A stretch of DNA of 64,000 bases from Bacteroidetes bacterium UBA4416 (GTDB lineage: Bacteria > Bacteroidota > Bacteroidia > B-17B0 > Aurantibacillaceae), in NCBI GenBank assembly GCA_002390745.1, contig DGQK01000051.1, forward strand, positions 161,570-225,569, given 5' to 3'. This document shows positions 56,410 to 64,000 of this stretch, piece by piece; the first letter of the stretch is position 1; each line of letters opens with the position of its first letter. Position numbers and translations under genes: made by a program. The notes beneath the pieces are model-generated. The model saw only the letters and a list, made by a program, of their open reading frames with translations, was not told the origin of the DNA and searched no databases.

Positions 56410-56500
56410 GCGCGAGGGATTGTCGCGGAAATCCTTCGCCACGGCCTCTTTGGCGAAGATTGGAGCAAAAGCCCGGTGCGGCCCGCGCCGCACGCGCCCA
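56410..56500 (-). repeat. GC-rich hairpin element, copy B (minus orientation)
   Basis: Read on the minus strand: GGGCGCGTGC, a GC-rich hairpin (GGCGCGGGCCGC), GGGCTTTTGCTCCAATCTTCGCC, then GGCGAAGGATTTCCGCGACAATCCCTCGCGC. Its start parallels copy A, and the rest suggests a fuller copy of the same family. I believe such elements recur between Bacteroidota genes, but that could not be checked. Confidence 0.55.
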
Positions 56501-56584
56501 AAGCGTATAATGGGTTCAGGTTTTATTTATTCCTCTGAATGGCCTCTTTCTCATTGTTTGACAGTCAATTAAAAGCTATGATTT

Positions 56585-56602
56585 GTAGCAATAATTTGCT
56601 AC
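56585..56602. promoter_or_regulatory. Perfect dyad upstream of the ORF6N gene
   Basis: GTAGCAA-TAAT-TTGCTAC, a perfect 7-bp inverted repeat 34 bases before the ATG. TACCTTTA (one mismatch to TAnnTTTG) follows at 56612-56619. The dyad sits where a repressor or autoregulator could act. Confidence 0.55.
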
Positions 56603-56635
56603 GTTTTTCGTTACCTTTACTAAGATCCAAGAGAG

Positions 56636-57160
56636 ATGAAAGAGACTATATTTACAGAAGAGATCGTATTAACGAAGATTTACACGATCCGTGAGCAGAA
56701 AGTGATGCTCGACAGGGACCTGGCGACCTTATACGGGATAGAAACCAAGCGCCTCAAAGAAGCCGTAAGAAGGCACATCAGCCGTTTTCCGGAAGATTTT
56801 ATGTTTGAACTCAACGAAACCGAATTTCATAATTGGAGGACGCAGTTTGCGACCTCCAAATCGGATAAGATGGGCCTGAGGATCGCCCCGATGGTGTTTA
56901 CCGAATACGGTATCCTGATGCTGTCGGGCATCCTGAACAGCGAGAAAGCCATTGAAGTAAACATCAAAATCATGCGGATTTTTGTTAAAATCAGGAAATT
57001 ATTGCTTGATAATATTGATTTACGCCTTATTATGGAGGAAATTAAGAGAAAAACAGAGGATAATACCAAGAGCATCGAACTGCTTTTTCAATATTTCGAT
57101 CAACTGATCGAACAGCAGGAAAAACCGCCCGAACGTAAACAAATTGGTTTTAGAAGATAA
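56636..57160 (+). CDS. ORF6N domain DNA-binding protein
   Basis: A 174-residue protein with an N-terminal ORF6N domain: IYTIREQKVMLDRDLATLYG, then KRLKEAVRRHISRFPEDFMFEL, APMVFTEYGILMLSGILNSEKA and IKIMRIFVKIRKLL. The rest is a coiled-coil tail (LIMEEIKRKTEDNTKSIELLFQYFDQLI). ORF6N and KilA-N proteins are typical of phages and mobile elements and are also common chromosomal genes in Bacteroidota. Their DNA target is usually unknown. No other mobile genes are adjacent except hairpin repeats. A perfect dyad lies just upstream. Confidence 0.93.
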   Translation: MKETIFTEEIVLTKIYTIREQKVMLDRDLATLYGIETKRLKEAVRRHISRFPEDFMFELNETEFHNWRTQFATSKSDKMGLRIAPMVFTEYGILMLSGILNSEKAIEVNIKIMRIFVKIRKLLLDNIDLRLIMEEIKRKTEDNTKSIELLFQYFDQLIEQQEKPPERKQIGFRR

Positions 57161-57186
57161 ACAAATTGATTTTGAAACAGATAAAA

Positions 57187-57217
57187 TTGCTTAACTGCCC
57201 AATAATTCGTACTTTTG
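57187..57217 (+). promoter_or_regulatory. Promoter of typA/bipA
   Basis: TTG at 57187-57189 and TACTTTTG at 57210-57217 (exact TAnnTTTG) with a 20-base gap, 20 bases before the ATG. This is the clearest Bacteroidota-type promoter in the window. Confidence 0.7.
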
Positions 57218-57236
57218 CGGCCTCAAAAAAACAAAC

Positions 57237-59048
57237 ATGTCAGAAATCAGAAACATTGCCATTATTGCCCACGTCGATCACGGCAAAACAACGCTAGTAG
57301 ATAAAATTTTACACCAGTGTAACTTATTCAGGGAAAACCAAGCATCAGGAGAATTGATTCTTGATAACAACGACCTGGAGCGTGAACGTGGGATCACTAT
57401 TTTGGCTAAAAACGTTTCGGTAACCTATAAAGGAACCAAAATCAACATCATTGATACACCGGGCCACGCCGACTTTGGAGGTGAGGTGGAGCGTACGCTC
57501 AACATGGCCGATGGTGTTATCTTATTAGTGGATGCATTTGAGGGCCCAATGCCTCAAACGCGTTTCGTGACTCAAAAAGCCATTGCTGCCGGAAAGAAAG
57601 CCATCGTGGTGATCAACAAGGTAGATAAACCGAACTGCCGCCCGGAAGAAGTGCACGATAATGTATTCGACCTGTTCTTCAACCTCGAGGCTACTGAAGA
57701 CCAACTGGATTTTCCAACGGTTTACGGTTCGAGTAAGCAGGGCTGGATGGGCCCGGATTACAAAACGCCTACCAATGATATTACTTACCTGCTGGATACG
57801 ATCCTTGAAAAGATCCCGACCGCTCCTCAACGCGAAGGAACCCTGCAGATCCAGATCACTTCCCTGGATTACTCTTCTTTCATCGGCCGTATCGCCGTTG
57901 GACGTGTGTACCGTGGAATCATTAAAGAAAATATGCCGGTAAGCGTGGTGAAACGCGATGGCAGGATCCAGAAATCGCGCATCAAGGAGCTGTTCGTATT
58001 CGAAGGCCTTGGTAAAGTCAAAGTGAGCGAAGTACAAACCGGCGATATCTGTGCCTTTACCGGTATCGAAGGCTTCGAGATCGGCGATACGGTTGCTGAT
58101 TTCGAAAATCCGGAAGCAATGCCTACGATGAAGATTGATGAGCCGACAATGAGCATGTTATTTACCATCAACAACTCACCTTTCTTCGGCAAAGACGGCA
58201 AATTTGTGACATCCCGCCACTTACGCGACCGCCTCTACAAAGAGCTGGAAAAGAACCTGGCGATGCGCGTGGAAGAAACGTCCTCACCTGATTCTTACCT
58301 GGTGTTTGGCCGTGGTATCCTCCACTTATCGGTACTGATCGAAACCATGCGCCGCGAAGGCTACGAGCTTCAGCTGGGGCAGCCGCAGGTAATCGTCAAA
58401 GAGATCGACGGAGAGAAATGCGAACCGATTGAGGTATTAACGGTTGATGTGCCTCAGGAATCAGCGTCCAAAGTTATTGACCTGGTAACCCAGCGTAAAG
58501 GAAACTTATTGATCATGGAAGCGAAGGGCGACCTGACACACATCGAGTTCGAGATCCCTTCACGCGGTATCATCGGCTTGCGTAACAACGTGTTGACGGC
58601 TACAGCCGGTGAGGCGATTATGGCACACCGTTTCAAGGATTATGAGCCATGGAAAGGCCCTATCCCAAGCCGTATTGCCGGTGTATTGATCAGCAAGGAT
58701 AAAGGAACGGCTGTAGCTTATTCTATCGATAAATTGCAGGATCGCGGTAAGTTCTTCATCGAAGCCGGTGAGGAGATCTACCCGGGTATGGTGATCGGTG
58801 AGCACATCCGTCCGGATGACCTGGTCGTGAACGTTTGTACAGAGAAGCAATTAACGAACATGCGTGCATCGGGTACCGATGATAAAATGCGTATCGTCCC
58901 TAAAATCAAATTCAGCCTTGAAGAGGCAATGGAGTACATCCAGGGCGATGAGTATGTAGAGATCACGCCTAATTTTATCCGTCTGCGTAAAATTTACCTC
59001 GACGAAAACGAGCGGAAGCGTATGGGTAAAACCCTGGTTTCTAAATAA
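57237..59048 (+). CDS. typA: Translational GTPase TypA/BipA
   Basis: A 603-residue ribosome-binding GTPase of the EF-G/LepA family. G1 is [15 protein letters not shown] (about residues 10-24), switch II is [17 protein letters not shown]4 is [11 protein letters not shown], and a conserved C-terminal end includes [24 protein letters not shown]. BipA acts in ribosome assembly and stress adaptation. Length is typical (about 600). Monocistronic with its own promoter and terminator. Confidence 0.97.
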   Translation: MSEIRNIAIIAHVDHGKTTLVDKILHQCNLFRENQASGELILDNNDLERERGITILAKNVSVTYKGTKINIIDTPGHADFGGEVERTLNMADGVILLVDAFEGPMPQTRFVTQKAIAAGKKAIVVINKVDKPNCRPEEVHDNVFDLFFNLEATEDQLDFPTVYGSSKQGWMGPDYKTPTNDITYLLDTILEKIPTAPQREGTLQIQITSLDYSSFIGRIAVGRVYRGIIKENMPVSVVKRDGRIQKSRIKELFVFEGLGKVKVSEVQTGDICAFTGIEGFEIGDTVADFENPEAMPTMKIDEPTMSMLFTINNSPFFGKDGKFVTSRHLRDRLYKELEKNLAMRVEETSSPDSYLVFGRGILHLSVLIETMRREGYELQLGQPQVIVKEIDGEKCEPIEVLTVDVPQESASKVIDLVTQRKGNLLIMEAKGDLTHIEFEIPSRGIIGLRNNVLTATAGEAIMAHRFKDYEPWKGPIPSRIAGVLISKDKGTAVAYSIDKLQDRGKFFIEAGEEIYPGMVIGEHIRPDDLVVNVCTEKQLTNMRASGTDDKMRIVPKIKFSLEEAMEYIQGDEYVEITPNFIRLRKIYLDENERKRMGKTLVSK

Positions 59049-59093
59049 TTAGTTGTGCTCTGACCCTTGTCAAAGCACATGAACGAAGCTAAG

Positions 59094-59131
59094 AAGGCAA
59101 AGAAAAACACATGATTTTTCTTTGCCTTTTT
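59094..59131 (+). terminator. Terminator after typA/bipA
   Basis: AAGGCAAAGAAAAA-CACATGA-TTTTTCTTTGCCTT, a perfect 14-bp stem followed by TTTAG. Confidence 0.85.
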
Positions 59132-59220
59132 AGTATGATACAGGATGGCCGCAATCATACTCCTTCCCAAAATGAGGGCTTAGCGCTGTGTAATCTTTAA
59201 ATTTTAGTGATATTTACCTT

Positions 59221-59228
59221 TAATTTTG
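59221..59228 (+). promoter_or_regulatory. -7 promoter element (TAATTTTG)
   Basis: Exact TAnnTTTG match 8 bases before the deaminase ATG at 59236, so the leader would be very short or absent. Confidence 0.45.
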
Positions 59229-59235
59229 CATTTGA

Positions 59236-59691
59236 ATGAAACCATCTTTTGATGATATCTATATGGACCTGGCTGAGAAGCTGGCGCTACGCTCCCACTG
59301 TGTGCGGGCGCAGGTAGGCGCGGTGCTTACCAAGGACACGCGCATCGTATCGTTGGGCTACAACGGCCCGCCTGCAGGCACTCATAACTGCGACGAGGAA
59401 TGGCCGCAGGAAGGCTGCGCCAGGGACAGCAAAGGCAGCTGCTCGCTGGCCCTGCATGCGGAGCAGAATGCCATCCTTTATGCGGTGAAAAACAATATGT
59501 CGATTGAGGGAACGACGCTGTATGTGACCTTATCGCCCTGCATTGCCTGTGCGAGGGTTATTTTCAGCACGGGTATCCGCAAAGTGTTTTATAAAAACAG
59601 CTATGCCGAGTATAAGAAAATTCCGACCGATGAAGGCGTCGAATTTTTAAGAAAATTCGGCGTGGAAGTGATCCGTTATACACATTCCTAA
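59236..59691 (+). CDS. dCMP deaminase-family protein (ComEB type)
   Basis: A 151-residue zinc-dependent deaminase. The zinc site is His74 with catalytic Glu76 in LHAEQNAI, and Cys102/Cys105 in LSPCIACARVIF. YNGPPAGTHNCDEE gives the nucleotide-binding loop of dCMP deaminases. It converts dCMP to dUMP for dTMP synthesis, or a related substrate. Length is normal. It begins very close to its -7 box. Confidence 0.92.
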   Translation: MKPSFDDIYMDLAEKLALRSHCVRAQVGAVLTKDTRIVSLGYNGPPAGTHNCDEEWPQEGCARDSKGSCSLALHAEQNAILYAVKNNMSIEGTTLYVTLSPCIACARVIFSTGIRKVFYKNSYAEYKKIPTDEGVEFLRKFGVEVIRYTHS

Positions 59692-59733
59692 AAAGGCAGT
59701 TCGCAAACCGTTATACCATTAAAAAAATTAAGC

Positions 59734-60099
59734 ATGTTCCTGAGAATCATTTTTTGTATGTTGTGTTTGTTCACCCTCCACACCGCTTGCCAGGCGCAGG
59801 AAGGGGGCGATGGGCCAAAAAAAGAACAGTCCCTGAAAAGCAAGCGCAAGCTGCGTAAAGAGGATAAGAAAAAATGGAAGGAAGACCGTAAAAACAAACG
59901 CCTGGAAGAAAAAAAGATCCGGGATCACCACAAGCGCATTCAAACCAAGGAAGTGCGTAAGCGCATGAAGCGCAGCAAGCAAACCGCAGCCAGGAACCGC
60001 GAGCATAAACGCGAGCCGTTTTTCCAGAGGATATTCAGGAAAAATCCTAAAGGAACGCGCTCAAAATCATCCAAAGAAAAAACATCGAAGGTCAAATAA
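59734..60099 (+). CDS. Exported, extremely basic small protein
   Basis: A 121-residue protein with a signal peptide (IIFCMLCLFTLHTACQAQ) and a mature part dominated by Lys and Arg (SLKSKRKLRKEDKKKWKED, KRMKRSKQTAARNREHKREP). No known domain. Its charge pattern suggests binding to an acidic polymer such as LPS or nucleic acid, which is only a guess. It lies 42 bases after the deaminase and may share its promoter. Confidence 0.65.
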   Translation: MFLRIIFCMLCLFTLHTACQAQEGGDGPKKEQSLKSKRKLRKEDKKKWKEDRKNKRLEEKKIRDHHKRIQTKEVRKRMKRSKQTAARNREHKREPFFQRIFRKNPKGTRSKSSKEKTSKVK

Positions 60100-60403
60100 A
60101 TTAGTTTTCCACGACCCGCTGTTAACGATCGCAAAAATCCCAAAGCACGTATTTTGACCACTTATTTGTCAAAACCGACCACTTATAAATCGGTGTCATC
60201 CATTTAAGAGATAGAAAAAAACGCCGGTTTTATTCTTCGTAATATTGTTGTTAATAGATGTTAAGGCTCTGATAATACTGGTTAAAATAAACATCACGAA
60301 ATCAGAATATTACAAATAATTAACACAAAAACTTGCACTATTTGCCTATCATTTATATATTTATCCGCTCGTATAAAAAGAACATAATCAAAAAACTATC
60401 AAT
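60100..60403. other. Leader region of the TonB receptor
   Basis: No gene. It contains two matched direct repeats and dyads (separate entry) and otherwise AT-rich DNA before the ATG. I did not find a convincing -7 TAnnTTTG near the start. Confidence 0.5.
60152..60194. promoter_or_regulatory. Two direct repeats GACCACTTAT 21 bp apart, each inside a dyad
   Basis: GACCACTTAT occurs at 60156-60165 and 60177-60186. The first is enclosed by TTTTGAC..GTCAAAA (60152-60174) and the second by ACCGA..TCGGT (60174-60194). The period of 21 bp is two helical turns. LytTR-family regulators bind paired sites with a comparable period, but the bases only partly fit their consensus. Confidence 0.5.
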
Positions 60404-63400
60404 ATGTTAAGAAAAATTTACTTTTCTATCGTTACACTTTTAATAGCCGGGTCCGCTGCACTAGCCCAAAATACAGGTGGAGCCATTAAAGTTTTATTAA
60501 AAGACAAGTCAAACGGAGAATCTATCCCGTTTGCCAACGTGGTTGCCTATCAGGGCGGCGTTCAGGTAGGGGTTGGTACTACAGACATGGATGGTTATGC
60601 CATGATCAAGCCGTTGACACCAGGCAAATACGATGTGAAAGGTGTGTACGTAGGTTATCAGGCTCAGGAAATCAAGGGTGTGATTGTAGGGGAGGCTAAA
60701 ACAGCTTACATTACTATTGAATTAAATAACGGAGAAGGCGTGAGGCTGGACGAGGTAGTCGTTACCGAGTATGCCGAGCCGCTGATCGACGGCGATATGA
60801 AATCGGGTGGAACCGTAACCCGTGAAGAGTACCAGAACATGGCTACCAAAAACATCAACTCGGTAGCGGCTACAACAGCAGGCGTGTTCCAGGCTGATGA
60901 AGGCGCTGCCTTAAATGTACGCGGTGGCCGTTCAAGCAGCACCACGTATTTTGTGGATGGTGTGAAAGTGATAGGCGGCTTGGGTGTGCCTCAGCAAGGT
61001 GTGGAGCAGCTCTCTGTGATCACGGGTGGTTTACCGGCACAATACGGTGATGCAACGGCCGGTGTGATCTCGGTAACAACCAGGGGGCCGCAGAGCAAGT
61101 TCTTCGGTGGCGTGGAGTTAATTTCTTCCCAGCTGACAGATGCTTATGGCTATAACTCTTTAGGCTTCTCCTTAGGTGGCCCGGTATTACAAAAAAGAGA
61201 TTCGACCGGCGCTAAAAAACCGGTGATCGGTTTCTTCATCTCCGGCCAGGGTACTTACGAGAAAGATCCTTCTCCTTCTTACGTGAAATTATACAAACTG
61301 AAAGATGATAAACTGCGTGAGATGGAAGAAAAACCATTGACACTGTCTCCTACCGGAACTGGTTTTTTACCATCACTGTTATATGTTACCAAAGACGATA
61401 TGGAGCAGATCAAAGCACGCCAGAACGTTGCTACAAGGTCTATCCAGCTGAATGGTAAACTCGATTTCAAAGTGGCGCCGAATACCAATTTAACTCTGGG
61501 CGGTGCGTTTGATTACGGAAACGGCCACGACTTTACGTATACTTATTCACTCTTCAACCCTCAGAACAACTCTCAAACCATCAACTCAACCTGGAGGACT
61601 TACGCCCGTATCAACCAGAAATTCGGTGCTCCTCAAACCGGCGCGGAAAAAGAAAAATCACAGTCGCTGGTGAGCAACTCCTTCTTTACCTTCCTGGCCA
61701 GCTACGAGCAATCGAAAAGCAAAACGCAGGATGACTCACACAAAGACCGCTTATTCAATTACGGCTATATCGGTAAATTCAACTACGAAGTAGATACGAA
61801 TAACTTCGTCCTGATGGGTAATACCGACAGTACCTACCTGCAAAGGTCTGTTAACATCAGGAAACCGATCACTTTTGAAAGAAGCGAGGTCAACGCGACA
61901 GGAGCTAACTATGCTTCCCAGGTATTCGATTATTTCGGAACGATGCCAACCATTAACTCCGTACAAAATGCCAATGGTTTGGTGAACGGTGATCGTCCAA
62001 ACAGCATTTACTCTTTATTTTTCCCTACAGGCCGTCAGGCCGATGGCTACGGTTTTTCAAACAACACTCAGCTGCGTTTTGCTTCCAGCTTCTCGGCTGA
62101 TTTCAAAAACCACGCGATCATGGTGGGTGTGGAGTATGACCAAAGGAACCAAAGCGGCTATTCCATCAACCCGGTTGGCTTATGGCAGCGTATGAGGTTA
62201 TTGGTGAATAACCACCTGGAAAAAGGCACAGAGGATTACTACCAGATCCCTAACGCTGACCCGAATGCTCCTCCAACCTACACAACCCGTTGGAAATACA
62301 ACCCTGAAGACCAAAGCCAGATTGACAAATCGTTAAGAGAGCTTCTCGGAACAACCATTACCGATCAGCGTATCATCAACACGGATGCCCTGAACCCGGA
62401 TGACCTGAAATTAAGCATGTTCAGTGCATCAGACCTGATCTCTCCTGCCAATGGCGTTCCTTTGGTGCAATACTATGGTTATGATTACCTCGGTAACAAA
62501 GACAAGAATTCAACCTCTATTGATAAATTCTTAAACGATAAGGATGCCAACGGAAACAACACTTTCCATGTGGGTGGTTTCAAACCGATTTACGTTGCCG
62601 GTTACATCCAGGATAAATTCGATTTCAGGGACATTAAATTCAACGTGGGTGTGCGCGTTGACCGTTTCGATGCCAACCAAAAAGTATTAAAAGATAAATA
62701 CTTATTCCACGAAGCTTACACAGCTGGTGAAATCAACCAATCAAAGCCTGATAACATCAAAGACAACTACGTGGTGTATGTACGTACTGTAGGCAGCAAC
62801 GACATCATCGGTTACAGAAATGGCGACCAGTGGTATAACTCAGAAGGTAAAGAGGTGAGTGACCCGAATACCTTGACTGTAGACGGAAGGATCAGCCCAT
62901 TATTGAAAGACCCTTCTTTCGCTTCTAAAAACGGCTTCAGCACAGGCGCTTTCACCGACTATAAACCACAGATCAATGTGATGCCGCGTTTGGCGTTTTC
63001 ATTCCCGATTTCCGATGTGGCTAACTTCTTTGCCCACTACGACGTGTTAACTCAGCGTCCTTCTGAGATCAACTACCGTTTCGATCCTACTGACTTTTAC
63101 TTCTTCAACTATACATCAGCGAATCCATTCATGACCAACTCTAATCTGAGGCCGACCAAAACCATCGATTACGAATTGGGTTACAACCAGATCCTGAATG
63201 AGAAAAAGAATGCAGCGATCAAAGTAACGGCATTCTACAGGGAGCTGAGAGATCAGTTGACATTGCAAACCATTAACCAGGCTTACCCTAAAACCTACTA
63301 CACATTTGTAAACCGCGATTTCGGTACAGTAAAAGGCTTAAGCGCCGAGTTCGATTTACGCAGAACGGGTGGTGTTTCCTTAACAGCCAACTATACCCTC

Positions 63401-64000
63401 CAGTTTGCTGACGGTTCAGGTTCCAATGCCGGTTCAGGTGTCAACCTGGCTAGCTCAGGACAACCTAACTTACGTGTGACCTTACCGCTTGATTACGATC
63501 AGCGCCACAACATTACCGTGAACCTTGACTACCGTTTCGGTGAAGGTAAAGACTACAAAGGTCCTCAGTTCAACCGCAAGAAAAAAGGAGAAAGCCAAAC
63601 GGTTCAGATCTTCCAGAATATGGGTGCTAACATGATCTTCCGCATCGGTTCAGGTACGCCGTATACACGTTACGTTGCTCCGGTACCTGTTAACGGACGT
63701 TCTTCTATCGCAGGTTCATTGAACGGTTCAAACAAGCCTTGGCAGTTCAGGACCGATTTAAGGGTCGACAAAAATATCGAGCTGACATGGGGTAAAAAAG
63801 ATGGCGACAGCAAAAAAACAGCCAACCTCAACATTTACCTGCAGGTGCTGAACCTCCTGAACACAAGGAATATATTAAATGTGTATAACTACACAGGAAA
63901 CCCTGATGATGATGGTTATCTGGCCTCTGCACAAGGGCAAACTGCGATCAAAAGCAACTCCAACCCTACAGCATTCGTAGATCAGTACAGCATTTACCTT
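60404..64000 (+). CDS. TonB-dependent receptor (3' partial)
   Basis: The frame is open from the ATG to the end of the window (1199 codons, no stop). It has a signal peptide (IYFSIVTLLIAGSAALAQ) and an N-terminal carboxypeptidase-D-like extension (about residues 25-110, IPFANVVAYQGGVQVGVGTTDMDGYAMIKPLTPGKYDVKG split over strands). The plug starts near LDEVVVTEYAEPL and contains LNVRGGRSSSTTYFVDGVKV and GGLPAQYGDATAGVISVTTRG. The barrel follows, with aromatic-rich strands (VNFFAHYDV-like and DYRFGEGKDYKGPQF). Such receptors import large substrates (polysaccharide or peptide fragments, siderophores) with TonB energy. No SusD-like gene can be seen in the window, so the substrate is unknown. Confidence 0.92.
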   Translation, partial: MLRKIYFSIVTLLIAGSAALAQNTGGAIKVLLKDKSNGESIPFANVVAYQGGVQVGVGTTDMDGYAMIKPLTPGKYDVKGVYVGYQAQEIKGVIVGEAKTAYITIELNNGEGVRLDEVVVTEYAEPLIDGDMKSGGTVTREEYQNMATKNINSVAATTAGVFQADEGAALNVRGGRSSSTTYFVDGVKVIGGLGVPQQGVEQLSVITGGLPAQYGDATAGVISVTTRGPQSKFFGGVELISSQLTDAYGYNSLGFSLGGPVLQKRDSTGAKKPVIGFFISGQGTYEKDPSPSYVKLYKLKDDKLREMEEKPLTLSPTGTGFLPSLLYVTKDDMEQIKARQNVATRSIQLNGKLDFKVAPNTNLTLGGAFDYGNGHDFTYTYSLFNPQNNSQTINSTWRTYARINQKFGAPQTGAEKEKSQSLVSNSFFTFLASYEQSKSKTQDDSHKDRLFNYGYIGKFNYEVDTNNFVLMGNTDSTYLQRSVNIRKPITFERSEVNATGANYASQVFDYFGTMPTINSVQNANGLVNGDRPNSIYSLFFPTGRQADGYGFSNNTQLRFASSFSADFKNHAIMVGVEYDQRNQSGYSINPVGLWQRMRLLVNNHLEKGTEDYYQIPNADPNAPPTYTTRWKYNPEDQSQIDKSLRELLGTTITDQRIINTDALNPDDLKLSMFSASDLISPANGVPLVQYYGYDYLGNKDKNSTSIDKFLNDKDANGNNTFHVGGFKPIYVAGYIQDKFDFRDIKFNVGVRVDRFDANQKVLKDKYLFHEAYTAGEINQSKPDNIKDNYVVYVRTVGSNDIIGYRNGDQWYNSEGKEVSDPNTLTVDGRISPLLKDPSFASKNGFSTGAFTDYKPQINVMPRLAFSFPISDVANFFAHYDVLTQRPSEINYRFDPTDFYFFNYTSANPFMTNSNLRPTKTIDYELGYNQILNEKKNAAIKVTAFYRELRDQLTLQTINQAYPKTYYTFVNRDFGTVKGLSAEFDLRRTGGVSLTANYTLQFADGSGSNAGSGVNLASSGQPNLRVTLPLDYDQRHNITVNLDYRFGEGKDYKGPQFNRKKKGESQTVQIFQNMGANMIFRIGSGTPYTRYVAPVPVNGRSSIAGSLNGSNKPWQFRTDLRVDKNIELTWGKKDGDSKKTANLNIYLQVLNLLNTRNILNVYNYTGNPDDDGYLASAQGQTAIKSNSNPTAFVDQYSIYL

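Larger units (their letters stand above)
56052..56635. other. Intergenic region with two hairpin-repeat elements
   Basis: It starts with the upstream lipoprotein-signal extension of the cytochrome (to about 56135), then holds two copies of a GC-rich intergenic element in opposite orientation (separate entries) and ends in a perfect dyad before the ORF6N gene. No other gene is visible. Confidence 0.6.

Overview
The window comes from a member of the Bacteroidota. Evidence: T9SS type A and type B C-terminal sorting domains, a PorP/SprF-family protein, SprB-repeat adhesins, a TonB-dependent receptor with an N-terminal carboxypeptidase-D-like plug extension, and TAnnTTTG-type -7 promoter elements a short distance upstream of several genes. 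The genus cannot be read from the sequence. Most of the DNA is ordinary chromosome, with a few AT-richer or repeat-bearing patches.

Layout. 0-3.6 kb: end of a T9SS type B adhesin plus a PorP/SprF partner. 3.7-9.3 kb: small secreted proteins, an ArsB-like transporter flanked by two related OB-like proteins, and a two-component system. 9.3-11.2 kb: an AT-richer WG-repeat gene lying between two copies of a hairpin, one of which is the terminator of tRNA-Phe. 11.3-16.9 kb: coaX, an outer-membrane protein, lptC, a small membrane protein and ppiD (envelope biogenesis). 17-24.2 kb: glutamine amidotransferase, TSUP permease, CsbD, an overlapping three-gene operon of two archaemetzincin-like lipoproteins and a transglutaminase-like protein, DUF2200, and a thioredoxin-like protein. 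24.5-31.3 kb: a condensin-like operon of MukF/MksF-like, MukE/MksE-like and SMC/MukB-like proteins, with an exported DUF6624-like protein between the second and third. 31.8-38.9 kb: M16 peptidase, an HD-phosphohydrolase/CoaD fusion, a T9SS-exported subtilase, a small membrane protein and purB. 39-41.2 kb: three tandem tail-collar (MdpB-like) paralogues, two of them behind a duplicated promoter with a palindromic box. 41.2-49.2 kb: a methyltransferase and a 2299-residue adhesin with 24 SprB repeats. 49.3-56.1 kb: glycosyltransferase, a TPR/OmpA gene split by an apparent frameshift, aroB and a seven-heme cytochrome/TPR protein. 56.2-64 kb: repeat-rich intergenic DNA, ORF6N, typA/bipA, a dCMP deaminase-like gene, a basic secreted protein and a TonB receptor running off the end.

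The most distinctive item is the condensin-like operon. It has the gene order of Mks/Wadjet systems, shows no adjacent JetD-type nuclease, and carries an exported protein inside the operon. Other notable items are the secreted archaemetzincin pair, the ArsB/OB-like/two-component cluster, the duplicated operator-promoter of the tail-collar genes, the HD-CoaD fusion and the inverted pair of intergenic hairpin elements. All functional statements rest on reading motifs by eye; no database search was run.
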